The position numbers and the translations under genes are program-made. Shown here one piece after another: positions 8,637 to 17,357 of a stretch of DNA of 64,000 nt. The DNA is from Paenalicyclobacillus mengziensis (GTDB taxonomy: Bacteria > Bacillota > Bacilli > Alicyclobacillales > Alicyclobacillaceae). The stretch is from assembly GCF_017298635.1 (NCBI RefSeq), contig NZ_CP071182.1:4812001-4876000 (forward strand), written 5' to 3'. The notes below the pieces were generated by a model. That model searched no databases, had not been told where the DNA came from, and worked only from the letters and a program-made list of their open reading frames with translations. Position 1 is the stretch's first letter; each line of letters starts with the position of its first letter.

Positions 8637-10304
8637 GTGAAGAAGCAAGCTGCGTCCTCGAGGCCCAAGTGGAGAGTTCTGACATCCTATGTTGTTCCGT
8701 GGACGGCGCCAAATACCGTTTTAAATACGTATCAACAGAATGGGAATCGACTGGTACCCTACGCCGTCGTCACAGTGCTCATCGTATTGCTGACGGCGGT
8801 TTTCTGGAAAATGGACTATGCATTCACGCCGGTGAATCTGGCATTGTTGTATCTGCTTCCTGTACTGGTGAGTGCGGTACGCTGGGGACTGGGACCGTCT
8901 TTCTATGCAGCTTTCATTGCAGTCATCGCTTTTGACTATTTTTTTGTGCCGCCGCTCCATCGTTTTAGCGTTTCGGACGTCCGGTACTTCGTTTCCTTTA
9001 TTGTTTATCTTGCCGTGGCTACATTTACCGCAAGCTTGGCTGCGCAATTGCGTCAACGTGTCAAAGAAGCGCGGGAACGTGAAGCGGTCACGTCGGCCCT
9101 CTACACTTTGAGTACTCAAGTCGCCGCAGCGACGAGTCTTGACGCTGTCTTGCAGGAAATTGTGCGTCATGCTTCGAGGACGTTTGGACTCACTGCTGCC
9201 ATCATGCTGCCAAGTGATTCTGGTGGACTTGCTGTCCGTGCAAACATGGGGTTGAACGTCGATGGCGACCTCACCGTGCTTGACCCCCGAATCTTGAATT
9301 GGGTGTTCGAGCACGGAAAAATGGCCGGCTTCGGAACGGGTTTTCACCGAAACACATCAATTTTATATGTGCCGTTAAAAACGGAATCAACGGTCCACGG
9401 GGTCATGTGCATCGGGACACAACGGCCGCTCGGCATGGACATTGAACAGTCTCGACTGCGGGTGGTGCTTGCTCTGGCGGGTCTAGCAGCGGTATCTATT
9501 GCCCGTGCTCACTACGAAGAAGAGGCGCAAATCGCCCATCTGAGCGCTGAATCAGAACGCTTGCGAACCGCGCTCCTCGATTCTATCTCACACGAGCTTC
9601 GCACCCCGCTCGCCACGATTATCGGTGCGGCCACGGGACTGGCGGACGGCGCTGGGATTCTTTCAGCCGAAGACCAAAGAGAATTGTTAATGACCGTTCG
9701 TGATGGTGCCATGCGTATGAACCGGCTCGTCACGAATCTACTCGGTATGGTCCGGCTCGAGAGTGGGATGTTACAACTGAATAAAAAGTGGTGTGACGTT
9801 TCCGATATTGTGGGAGTGGCGCTGCGCCAAGCTCAGGATTCGCTGCAAAACAGAAGAGTAGAGGTGAACCTGTCGCCAAGTCTCCCTCCCATCGCGGTCG
9901 ATGAGGTATTGATTGAGCAGGTGCTCGTAAACCTCCTTAGTAACGCGGCAAAGTATTCAGCCGATAGAAGTACAATTTGCATCGACTCGATGGAATACGA
10001 CGGAGTATTGACGCTGCAAGTTCGAGACCAAGGCATTGGGATTTCGCCCGACGAGGCAGAAAAAGTGTTCGATAAATTCTATCGCACAAACTCGGGAAAG
10101 AACGTTCCCGGAACCGGACTGGGCTTGGCCATTTGTAAGGGCATCGTTCAGGCACATGGCGGAGAGATTTTTGCGAAGCCAGGGAAGGATTTAGGCACAA
10201 CTGTCACCGTCATGCTGCCTGTCGGTGACGAACCTGATTTTTTGCCGGAAGATAGCGAACCAATGAAGCAGGAGGAGACAGAGCCATGGGTGCAAAAGTC
10301 TTGA
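8637..10304 (+). CDS. KdpD-type sensor histidine kinase lacking the N-terminal KdpD/Usp half
   Basis: This protein of about 555 residues matches the C-terminal half of KdpD. It has four closely packed membrane spans (DUF4118, about 40-135), a GAF-like region (about 150-290), HisKA with the phospho-acceptor histidine in SISHELRTPLA (about 319), and HATPase motifs NLLSNAAKYS, DQGIGIS and GTGLGLAI. The GTG at 8637 is preferred: GAGGAG lies 9 bases upstream, whereas the TTG at 8628 touches it. It overlaps kdpE by 19 bases. The missing sensory half is probably supplied by the protein at 124-2391. Confidence 0.93.
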   Translation: MKKQAASSRPKWRVLTSYVVPWTAPNTVLNTYQQNGNRLVPYAVVTVLIVLLTAVFWKMDYAFTPVNLALLYLLPVLVSAVRWGLGPSFYAAFIAVIAFDYFFVPPLHRFSVSDVRYFVSFIVYLAVATFTASLAAQLRQRVKEAREREAVTSALYTLSTQVAAATSLDAVLQEIVRHASRTFGLTAAIMLPSDSGGLAVRANMGLNVDGDLTVLDPRILNWVFEHGKMAGFGTGFHRNTSILYVPLKTESTVHGVMCIGTQRPLGMDIEQSRLRVVLALAGLAAVSIARAHYEEEAQIAHLSAESERLRTALLDSISHELRTPLATIIGAATGLADGAGILSAEDQRELLMTVRDGAMRMNRLVTNLLGMVRLESGMLQLNKKWCDVSDIVGVALRQAQDSLQNRRVEVNLSPSLPPIAVDEVLIEQVLVNLLSNAAKYSADRSTICIDSMEYDGVLTLQVRDQGIGISPDEAEKVFDKFYRTNSGKNVPGTGLGLAICKGIVQAHGGEIFAKPGKDLGTTVTVMLPVGDEPDFLPEDSEPMKQEETEPWVQKS

Positions 10305-10972
10305 TTGTGGACGACGAGGCTCAAATTCGCAAACTGCTTCGGGTGACATTGGAGGCCCATGGGTTTTCGACCCTTGAGGCTTCGACTGGGAAGGACGGAG
10401 TCCTCAAGGCGAGCATGTCTGCGCCCGATCTGGTGATTCTGGACCTTGGCCTTCCTGATATGGACGGTACCGATGCCCTGTCACAGATTCGGTCCTGGGC
10501 AAGCATGCCCATCATTGTTCTCACTGTACGGGATGACGAGGCGGGCAAAGTATTCGCTCTTGACCATGGTGCAGATGACTACATCACCAAACCATTTGGC
10601 ATGAGCGAGTTGATGGCGCGGATACGGGTTGCTCTGCGTCATACAGCGCATCAATCCGATGAACCCATTATGAACATCGGGTCACTGCATATCGATTTGG
10701 CTCGGCGTCTCGTGCAGAAAGATGGACAACCCGTTAAACTGACCCCAATCGAGTACGATCTTCTCAAGGTTCTCGCCATGAACGCCAACAGGGTCATGAC
10801 ACACCGTCAACTGCTAAAGCAGGTATGGGGGGAACAGAGTCCTGACAGCGTCAGTCACTATCTGCGTGTCTATGTCGGACACCTCAGGAAGAAAATCGAA
10901 GACAATCCAGCACAGCCAAACTGGATTATTACGGAACCTGGTGTAGGGTACCGACTTGTAGATCCTAGTTAA
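10286..10972 (+). CDS. kdpE: KdpE response regulator
   Basis: This OmpR-family regulator has 228 residues. The receiver domain has the acidic pair in VLIVDDEAQ, the phosphorylated aspartate in LVILDLGLPDMDG, and threonine/lysine switch residues in IVLTVRDD and YITKPF. The C-terminal winged helix has LTPIEYDLLKVLA. The start has AGGAGGAG upstream inside the kinase gene, giving translational coupling. It should phospho-activate the divergent kdpFABC operon. Confidence 0.95.
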   Translation: MGAKVLIVDDEAQIRKLLRVTLEAHGFSTLEASTGKDGVLKASMSAPDLVILDLGLPDMDGTDALSQIRSWASMPIIVLTVRDDEAGKVFALDHGADDYITKPFGMSELMARIRVALRHTAHQSDEPIMNIGSLHIDLARRLVQKDGQPVKLTPIEYDLLKVLAMNANRVMTHRQLLKQVWGEQSPDSVSHYLRVYVGHLRKKIEDNPAQPNWIITEPGVGYRLVDPS

Positions 10973-11013
10973 AATGAACCGAAGACAAGCTACCGTACCT
11001 GATAGAAAATGGT

Positions 11014-11034
11014 AGCGCGCCCTGGGGGCGCGCT
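11014..11034. terminator. GC-rich hairpin between convergent genes
   Basis: A perfect 9-bp stem (11014-11022 with 11026-11034) lies between kdpE and the convergent aminopeptidase gene. The T tract is poor on the plus side; the minus side reads ACCATTTTC. A shared terminator is likely. Confidence 0.6.
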
Positions 11035-11067
11035 GTCATTATCCAAGAGACACTTCCACGTCGTGTC

Positions 11068-11916
11068 TTATGCGTTGGCCTGGCTCAAGACACCGTTGGT
11101 GGCTGACATCGCAATAATTACACAGCCCCAGAACAGCTTGTACGCTGTCACCATGTCTGGAGAAGTGAAGCGGATGGTCTTTGGTCCCACCAGTTCGACG
11201 AGCGGGATGGTCGTCGTCATATGTGCCTGCGCCGTATTCTTAAATTCACATTCGATGGTTACGGGACCAGAAATGACCTTTGGCTCCACCTTGCCAATCA
11301 GCTTCATGGCGGCAGTAGCCTTCTCCCGGATTTCCTGTTGCGCGACCTTTGGCGGCAACAGCTCTGCCGCATATCGATTCAATCCTCGTTTGACCACGGC
11401 GGCTTCGACTTCCGGGAGGTCCTCCTTTACTTCTGCAACGTAGGCATCGTCACCGCTGATAAACAATGCCGGCACACCAAACTGACCAGCAACCCTGGCA
11501 TTGAGTTGCGTCTCCCCGACAACCGTCCCATTCACCTTCAGTTCAGTGACTGCGACACCAGCTAGGGTATGATTAATGACAGCTCTCTCCGATCCGCCTT
11601 CGCGACCATGATGCCCCACAAAAAACAGGCCAGCAAAACTGTCATCGAGTCCCTCGAGTTGGCACATCACCCGATTATTGCCACTAACCAAGCGTGCTCG
11701 CTCGTCTAACTCTTCAATGAGAATGTTGGACATGTTACCATGACCATCTGCTACCACCACTTCCGTTGCTCCACCGTCAAACGCGCCGGAAATTGCAGCA
11801 TTCACATCGGCAGTATAGAGCCGACGAAACCGTTGGTATTCAGATTCCTTCGTCAATTGCATGTTCGTGGCGACACCAGAAACTCCTTCGATATCTGCAG
11901 AAATAAAGATTTTCAC
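11068..11916 (-). CDS. DppA-like D-aminopeptidase (M55 family)
   Basis: This 282-residue zinc peptidase is of the DppA type, which cleaves D-amino-acid peptides such as those released from peptidoglycan. Metal and active-site signatures are seen at ADIEGVSG (D8, E10), VADGHGN (H59) and FVGHHGREG. The B. subtilis homologue is the first gene of the dpp transporter operon, but no dipeptide transporter is adjacent here, so this copy stands alone. Cytoplasmic; no signal peptide. Confidence 0.9.
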   Translation of the reverse strand: MKIFISADIEGVSGVATNMQLTKESEYQRFRRLYTADVNAAISGAFDGGATEVVVADGHGNMSNILIEELDERARLVSGNNRVMCQLEGLDDSFAGLFFVGHHGREGGSERAVINHTLAGVAVTELKVNGTVVGETQLNARVAGQFGVPALFISGDDAYVAEVKEDLPEVEAAVVKRGLNRYAAELLPPKVAQQEIREKATAAMKLIGKVEPKVISGPVTIECEFKNTAQAHMTTTIPLVELVGPKTIRFTSPDMVTAYKLFWGCVIIAMSATNGVLSQANA

Positions 11917-12000
11917 GAGATTTACGCTCCCCTCAGGCTGCTCAAGTGACGAGCAAGAAAAGTCTCTTACTCAGACGACTCCATCAATGAGAATAGTCTA

Positions 12001-13041
12001 TCACTGTTTGCGGCGGTCTTTCTCAGCATCATTGAAATTTAGGAGTTCTTTCACGAGGTAGAGCGGCCTGTCCCTTACCTCATCGTAGATACGGCCAATG
12101 TACTCACCGAGGACACCAAGCATCAGGAGTTGAATGCCACCAATAAACAGCACCATCACCATCAGTGATGTCCAGCCTTGAATGGTCAGGTGTGTGAACA
12201 ATCGCAGATACAAGATGACGAGGATGCCGACGAAGCCAATTGCTGCACCGAGAAAGCCCAAGGTTGTAGACGCCTGCAGAGGTTTATAGGAGAACGATGT
12301 AATCCCATCGAGGGAAAACCTGATCATCTTCGACAGTGGGTATTTTGACTCCCCTGCGAAGCGATCCGATCTGACATACGGGATGCCGATCTGCCGATAC
12401 CCGACCCAAGCGACGAGGCCGCGGATGAAACGATGTCGCTCACGAATCTCTCTCAAGCTATCGACAACGTTCCGATTCATCAGACGAAAGTCACCAGTGT
12501 CAAGTGGGATGTCTACGTTAGTTAAACGTCTCAAGGTACGGTAAAAAACGCTCGCGCTCCAGCGCTTAAACCATGTCTCCCCTTGACGCTGTGCCCGCAC
12601 GGCGTATACGACGTCATAGCCTTCGCGCCATTTATCGAGGAAATCACGGATCAACTCGGGCGGGTCTTGAAGGTCCGCGTCAATGAGTACAACTACATCT
12701 CCAGAAGCTTTTTCAATACCCGCGGTGACGGCAATCTGATGTCCAAAATTCCGGGAAAAATCAATCACCTTCACTTGCGAATGCTCACTTGCGATGTGGC
12801 GCAGTTTTGCAAGGGTCCCATCTTTTGAACCATCGTTTACAAAGATCAACTCGTATTCAAACTCAAGGTCGTCGAGCACCTTTTTTAGGCGTCCAAATGT
12901 CGCCTCAATGACAGGTTCTTCGTTATAAGCGGGTACCACAACAGAAACGAACGGCGACATAAAGCGCCGATCGTTCGATATACTTAGCTTACTTATCTTA
13001 TCCTCGTCAATACTGTCACTTACAGGTATTTCCGTGGCCAC
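12001..13041 (-). CDS. GtrB/DPM1-like family 2 glycosyltransferase
   Basis: This 346-residue protein has a GT-A domain containing VVVPAYNEE, FVNDGSKDGT and the DXD-type motif DADLQDPP. Two C-terminal membrane helices follow (about 255-280 and 290-315). The family transfers sugar from a nucleotide donor to undecaprenyl phosphate. The next gene downstream begins with a GtrA domain, the usual flippase partner, 40 bases away in the same direction. This supports a lipid-linked sugar donor pathway for surface glycosylation. Substrate sugar is unknown. Confidence 0.9.
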   Translation of the reverse strand: MATEIPVSDSIDEDKISKLSISNDRRFMSPFVSVVVPAYNEEPVIEATFGRLKKVLDDLEFEYELIFVNDGSKDGTLAKLRHIASEHSQVKVIDFSRNFGHQIAVTAGIEKASGDVVVLIDADLQDPPELIRDFLDKWREGYDVVYAVRAQRQGETWFKRWSASVFYRTLRRLTNVDIPLDTGDFRLMNRNVVDSLREIRERHRFIRGLVAWVGYRQIGIPYVRSDRFAGESKYPLSKMIRFSLDGITSFSYKPLQASTTLGFLGAAIGFVGILVILYLRLFTHLTIQGWTSLMVMVLFIGGIQLLMLGVLGEYIGRIYDEVRDRPLYLVKELLNFNDAEKDRRKQ

Positions 13042-13081
13042 ACTGCTACCTCCTCATATTGACTCAATGCGCTGTGCCTTT

Positions 13082-14773
13082 TTACGCGATCCATACTCCC
13101 CTAAAAAACGCGCCACTCTTCCAGAACAGCACTGCTGCCAAACATACGACGATTGGTATTAGTATCCACTTTCGTTTGACTGCGTAACCAAGAAAGGCAA
13201 AACCGGGAAAAAGCATCAGGACGTATCGCGGGAAGCTCACCAAGTAGTCTGGAATATTAATAGACGGCTCTGATGAGGCAAGCCACATGACGACAAATGT
13301 ATAGATCCACCAACTCCAGCGCGTCATCGACCGACCGCATACAAACAACCCTATCACGACCAGGGCGAGCGCAAACAGGAACGTAACGATTTCGAACAAC
13401 TCGTACTGCATGGACATCAGTGTGGTGTGGCCGTGGATGTACTGCAAGAGCGTTCCGGTAAAGGTTCGCCATGGGCTCATGTACTGCCGATACCACATCT
13501 TCTCAGCCTTGAGAAATGGGAAGAGTTGTCCGAAGCGGCTTTTCATATAAAAACTGAAGAGAAGAAGCGCAACTGGGGACAAAAGCAGCCACAACACTGA
13601 CCAGTTCAACCGCCGCCACCATTCACCTCGCCAAAACCTCAGGTCCATATTGCGATGTCGCAGGTACTCGGCGAGCAAAATGACGCAAACGACAATTCCT
13701 GTGTTTCGCGTCAACGTCCCGAATGCCGCGAGTACGTTCGCGAACGCAAAATATCCCGAATTCGCCGCGTACACTGCCCCAATCAAGAACGCAACAAAGA
13801 GTGATTCTGTATAGACCGAATCGAAGTAGTAAGACGTTGGGAAAAAGGCATATAAGGCCATTGTCGCCACCGAAACAGGGTACCCAAAATTGCGGGTGAC
13901 CAGGAGTCCAAGTAGGAAAAGCGCAATCAAGAAGCAGATGAGTGAGATAAGGATGCCAGAGGCCGCATAGGAAAGATGAGTGACCATGTGTACCATACTC
14001 ATCATCCATGGATACATGGGCCAAAAGGCAGTCTGTTTTAAAGTGACATATCCGTGCTGAGCAATCTCTGTATACCAGCCGGAGTCCCAGTGACTATATC
14101 CCGTAACCAGGAGACTATGTAAAGTCAATCGGTGCAAGTGATGAACATGTGTTACATAAACCGCCGATGCTGCGAGAACCAAGCGCTGCAATACGACCAT
14201 GGCGAGGGACACAAACAACAGTCTGCGAACGACACGCTTTGGAATCGGGTGCACAGTGGAGGCTTTCACACCTGTATGGTCACCATTCGGGGTATTGCGC
14301 TCGGACACTGTGTCACTAGTTCCCGTACTATCCGCGCCAGCGTTATCCGGTTGGTCACCTTCGGCTGCAAAGACAGGTTTAGGATCGGTGAATACCAGCC
14401 GTTGATTCGCAAAAAATCCAATGATAGTAATGGGAACCAGATTCAAAGCCTGAGAAATGTATGCATTGGGAATCATGAAATGTCTGATAAGTGATAGGGT
14501 CACTTCACTGACTATGAGAACACCGATATTGACCACGATAAACCGCCACAACGTTCTGCCTGACCACGACGAACGTTCGAAAGTCCATTTTCCGTTGACG
14601 AGATAGCTTGTTAGCATACCGCACGCATAGCCGATGGCCAGGGCCAGCGAACTGGATACGTGCAGTGCAACTAAAACTGCATAGACCACGTATGACAGAC
14701 CAGTATTTAGAACGCCTGTCATACAGTATTTCAAGAACCTCCAAACAACAGGCCACTGTGTACTCAGTTCCAA
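13082..14773 (-). CDS. GtrA-domain / PIG-V-like mannosyltransferase fusion membrane protein
   Basis: The first 130 or so residues are a four-span GtrA domain (FLKYCMTGVLNTGLSY, YLVNGKWTF, GFFANQRLVF). A polar linker follows (about 135-180). The remainder is a multispan GT-C enzyme with the loop motif HWDSGWYTEIAQHG and FFPTSYYFDSVYTESLF, as in PIG-V-type mannosyltransferases. One polypeptide could therefore flip a lipid-linked sugar and transfer it outside the membrane. The TTG at 14773 is chosen because GGAAGGGG lies 9 bases upstream; TTG codons at 14779 and 14794 are alternatives. It is co-directional with the GtrB-like gene. Confidence 0.85.
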   Translation of the reverse strand: MELSTQWPVVWRFLKYCMTGVLNTGLSYVVYAVLVALHVSSSLALAIGYACGMLTSYLVNGKWTFERSSWSGRTLWRFIVVNIGVLIVSEVTLSLIRHFMIPNAYISQALNLVPITIIGFFANQRLVFTDPKPVFAAEGDQPDNAGADSTGTSDTVSERNTPNGDHTGVKASTVHPIPKRVVRRLLFVSLAMVVLQRLVLAASAVYVTHVHHLHRLTLHSLLVTGYSHWDSGWYTEIAQHGYVTLKQTAFWPMYPWMMSMVHMVTHLSYAASGILISLICFLIALFLLGLLVTRNFGYPVSVATMALYAFFPTSYYFDSVYTESLFVAFLIGAVYAANSGYFAFANVLAAFGTLTRNTGIVVCVILLAEYLRHRNMDLRFWRGEWWRRLNWSVLWLLLSPVALLLFSFYMKSRFGQLFPFLKAEKMWYRQYMSPWRTFTGTLLQYIHGHTTLMSMQYELFEIVTFLFALALVVIGLFVCGRSMTRWSWWIYTFVVMWLASSEPSINIPDYLVSFPRYVLMLFPGFAFLGYAVKRKWILIPIVVCLAAVLFWKSGAFFRGVWIA

Positions 14774-14949
14774 CGTCAATGTCCCCTTCCGCAACTGTCA
14801 ATATATCACACTGGCATGACGTGTGAAACAAGCCTAAATGCGTGTAACGGGGGAAATTCAATTCTGTCGCTTCTGTGCTCTTGTACCCGGCACTGGTGTG
14901 TTCGTAGGCATACCCTTTACCATCCCCGAATCGACGGAGGTGTGAGATA

Positions 14950-15069
14950 GTGTACGGAGTATTTGGAGGCTACACTCGCTGGGCTGTCGTGTTCCTCATC
15001 ATTTTCGTGCTGTTCATCTTGTTAATGCCGTACTCAGTCACCACGTGCACGACCACTCCAGTCTACTGA
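14950..15069 (+). CDS. Tiny transmembrane protein resembling the YjcZ sporulation family
   Basis: A 39-residue ORF starts at GTG with GGAGG 9 bases upstream. It begins MYGVFGGYTRW, then has a single hydrophobic helix containing LFILL, then a Thr/Cys-rich tail. The Gly/Tyr-rich start and the LFILL core resemble the tiny YjcZ-type membrane peptides of spore formers. Similarity is by eye and the sequence is short, so the family call is tentative. Confidence 0.6.
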   Translation: MYGVFGGYTRWAVVFLIIFVLFILLMPYSVTTCTTTPVY

Positions 15070-15217
15070 TCACCCCAGGTCAGGCCGCTTCGTGCATCGA
15101 AACGGCAGCGGCCGTGACCCCTTCTGCTCGCGAAGTGCTGCCAAAATGAGGACGAGTAGTTTCCTTCATATCGTGGCACCATACCGTGGCACGAATGGCA
15201 CGGGAAGGAGGATGTCG

Positions 15218-15817
15218 ATGCAGGATTTATTCCCTATTTCAGCATTCTGGCCCATCGCAATTGGTTTTTTCGGACTCGGCGTAAACTACTTTGTCCAAGG
15301 CGGGTCTGGGTTGTTTAACGGACCGAGATGGGCCGATGATAAACAGAAGTACGATAGAGTTCTCGGTTTATGGGGGGTCTTTCTAGGGGGATTTGCCCAG
15401 TTCATCACAGGCACGTATCTCATGATTGGCCTCAGCTGGTTCCCGGTTTATCGAAATGCAGCACCGCTGTACATGGCGGCTGTCGCTTTTACCGCCTACG
15501 GAATCCATTGGTTCGTCATTGGTTTGCGAAAATATATTGGCGGCGATACAGGGCCCGAGGCATGGATGGCCATCCCGTTTCTGATACTAAGCGTCCTTGG
15601 TGCCGTTTCGTTTGGAGACAACGGTGACATTCCCGCCATGATCCTGTTCGTAGGTCTCACCCTCATCTACCTCTCCGAGGTGTTTGAGAAATTCCTTAAC
15701 AGCTCAGGCTTCGGGAAGAGCACAGCGTTTTTCCAGCTCATCACTGGCATCTGGTTAATGTACCTGACGCTTGGAGTGACACTGAACTTTGCGAACGGCA
15801 TGCACTGGTGGGTTTAA
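15218..15817 (+). CDS. GPR1/FUN34/YaaH-like (acetate uptake family) membrane protein
   Basis: About 199 residues with six membrane spans. GLWGVFLGGFAQFITG and AVAFTAYGIHWFVIG match the pattern of AceTr/SatP proteins (GG-AQ, then AFTSYG-FW). The classic NPAPLGL start is not evident; FFGLGVNYF takes its place. ATG 15218 has AAGGAGG 6 bases upstream. Function as an acetate or other small monocarboxylate transporter is family inference. Confidence 0.7.
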   Translation: MQDLFPISAFWPIAIGFFGLGVNYFVQGGSGLFNGPRWADDKQKYDRVLGLWGVFLGGFAQFITGTYLMIGLSWFPVYRNAAPLYMAAVAFTAYGIHWFVIGLRKYIGGDTGPEAWMAIPFLILSVLGAVSFGDNGDIPAMILFVGLTLIYLSEVFEKFLNSSGFGKSTAFFQLITGIWLMYLTLGVTLNFANGMHWWV

Positions 15818-15825
15818 GATCCCGT

Positions 15826-15864
15826 CATCAGCGATAGCGGATAACATCTCCCCTATCGCTGATG
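15826..15864. terminator. Bidirectional terminator between convergent genes
   Basis: A 12-bp perfect stem (15826-15837 with 15853-15864) is followed by TGTTATTTTC on the plus strand. It separates the acetate-transporter-like gene from the convergent methyltransferase gene. Confidence 0.75.
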
Positions 15865-15866
15865 TG

Positions 15867-17339
15867 TTATTTTCTCACTGTTCCGTGAAACCATTGCTCT
15901 GGTTGGTTGAGCTTCAGCGCGTGTTCTCCGTACTTCTCTTTGACCGCATGCCCACGTGCGATTAACTCATCGAACAGGATGTTCCTCGCCTGCCAGGGCA
16001 GATCGTTCAATTCGGCCATCGTACCGACTTGCACCATGAATCTGACTACATGTTCCACATTCCGGGTATCAAACACTAACGTGGCTGGCGTACAGGTAAA
16101 TGGGTCAAAATACCTTGCGGCTGCCTCTGGTACCGTATGCTCCTTCGGAAACACGGCTTTTGAAGTGGATGCTAATCCACGTTTGTACACGGGTTCAAAC
16201 CATTCTATAAAAAAGTCTTCCTGCTTCGAAAAATCCAGCGGGTAGATTGTGGTAAATGTCCCTCCGGGTTTTGTGACTCTGTGGATTTCCTCGAAAGCCT
16301 TCGGTATATCAGTAAAGTGGAGAAACAGCGACCCGATGACGGCATCAAACGTATTATCGGCAAATGGAATCTGTTCTGCGCCGCCCTGATGGAATTGCAC
16401 ATTGTCGGCATCATATTGCAACTGTTTCTTCTTCGCTCGAGTCAGCATACCAATCGAGGGATCCGTTGCAATGACTGTGCCTTCATACCCAACAGCCTTG
16501 TACAAACCGTCATCTAGCGTCAGTGCCCCCGTACCACATCCCAGTTCGAGGACTTTCATGCCTGGTCTGATTTCACTACGAGCTATCAGTGACTTGCGCA
16601 AGTCATGTAAGTAGGGCGCAGCCCTCTCCATGATATGTTCGTAGTCGTCCATGTTCGTGAACTGGGCAATTCTCATCAACTGCTCACGTTGCTTGAGATA
16701 TCCGCAACGTTCAAGGTCTGCCTTGCAAGATTCGTATACTTCTTTTCCTTTATGCGTAAGACTGACGTAGGCTTGTCCACCATCGTTCTCCCGCACAAGC
16801 AAACCGGTCTCGAGCCCGAATTTGAGGTCCTTGTCAAGGGTATAGTCTATCCACGGCTGATGCCAATCTCCCGATATAAACACGTGTTCCGGAACACGCT
16901 CGAAATATCCGACAACTTGTAGATTCAGGTAGGACGCAATGCGTGTATAAAGCGACAGCAGGATTGCCCCGCCGTCTGATTCTACATAATTCTTGATAAC
17001 ACTGTGAGCCACGCAAATCATTTCATGTGTAATGACAAGTGTCCCAAGTCTCATATAGCTGAGGTATGCCGCTGTTGACAGCAGGGTTTCATAGTATATA
17101 CGGTCACGGTAACCTTGTGAAATCTCCTCGGTTACGTCCCACAGCAACTTTGTATTGCCGTGAACCAGGGACAACTCAAGTGCTAATATGCGTAAGTCGT
17201 GTTTCTGGGATGGACTTAGTCGTTCGTTGTTATTGCCCATCGTTAGCCACGGCGCAATCACGATATCGAGTTTGGTCATTTCGCTAAATCCGGACGTGAT
17301 GAGGTCAAGCGTCTTACCGGAAATCGTCAATGCACCCAC
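15867..17339 (-). CDS. SAM-dependent methyltransferase with a long helical N-terminal region
   Basis: The C-terminal part (about 225-400) is a class I methyltransferase with motif I VLELGCGTGAL, the acidic VIATDPS strand, GGAEQIPFADNTFDAVIG and HRVTKPGGTF. The first 225 residues are mostly helical with a possible winged-helix region (SLTHKGKEVYESC) and no recognised catalytic motif. Substrate is unknown; the winged-helix-like part may recognise a partner or ligand. It lies 18 bases downstream of the FAD oxidase gene in the same direction. Confidence 0.75.
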   Translation of the reverse strand: MGALTISGKTLDLITSGFSEMTKLDIVIAPWLTMGNNNERLSPSQKHDLRILALELSLVHGNTKLLWDVTEEISQGYRDRIYYETLLSTAAYLSYMRLGTLVITHEMICVAHSVIKNYVESDGGAILLSLYTRIASYLNLQVVGYFERVPEHVFISGDWHQPWIDYTLDKDLKFGLETGLLVRENDGGQAYVSLTHKGKEVYESCKADLERCGYLKQREQLMRIAQFTNMDDYEHIMERAAPYLHDLRKSLIARSEIRPGMKVLELGCGTGALTLDDGLYKAVGYEGTVIATDPSIGMLTRAKKKQLQYDADNVQFHQGGAEQIPFADNTFDAVIGSLFLHFTDIPKAFEEIHRVTKPGGTFTTIYPLDFSKQEDFFIEWFEPVYKRGLASTSKAVFPKEHTVPEAAARYFDPFTCTPATLVFDTRNVEHVVRFMVQVGTMAELNDLPWQARNILFDELIARGHAVKEKYGEHALKLNQPEQWFHGTVRK

Positions 17340-17357
17340 CCCGTTATCGTTCTGTCG

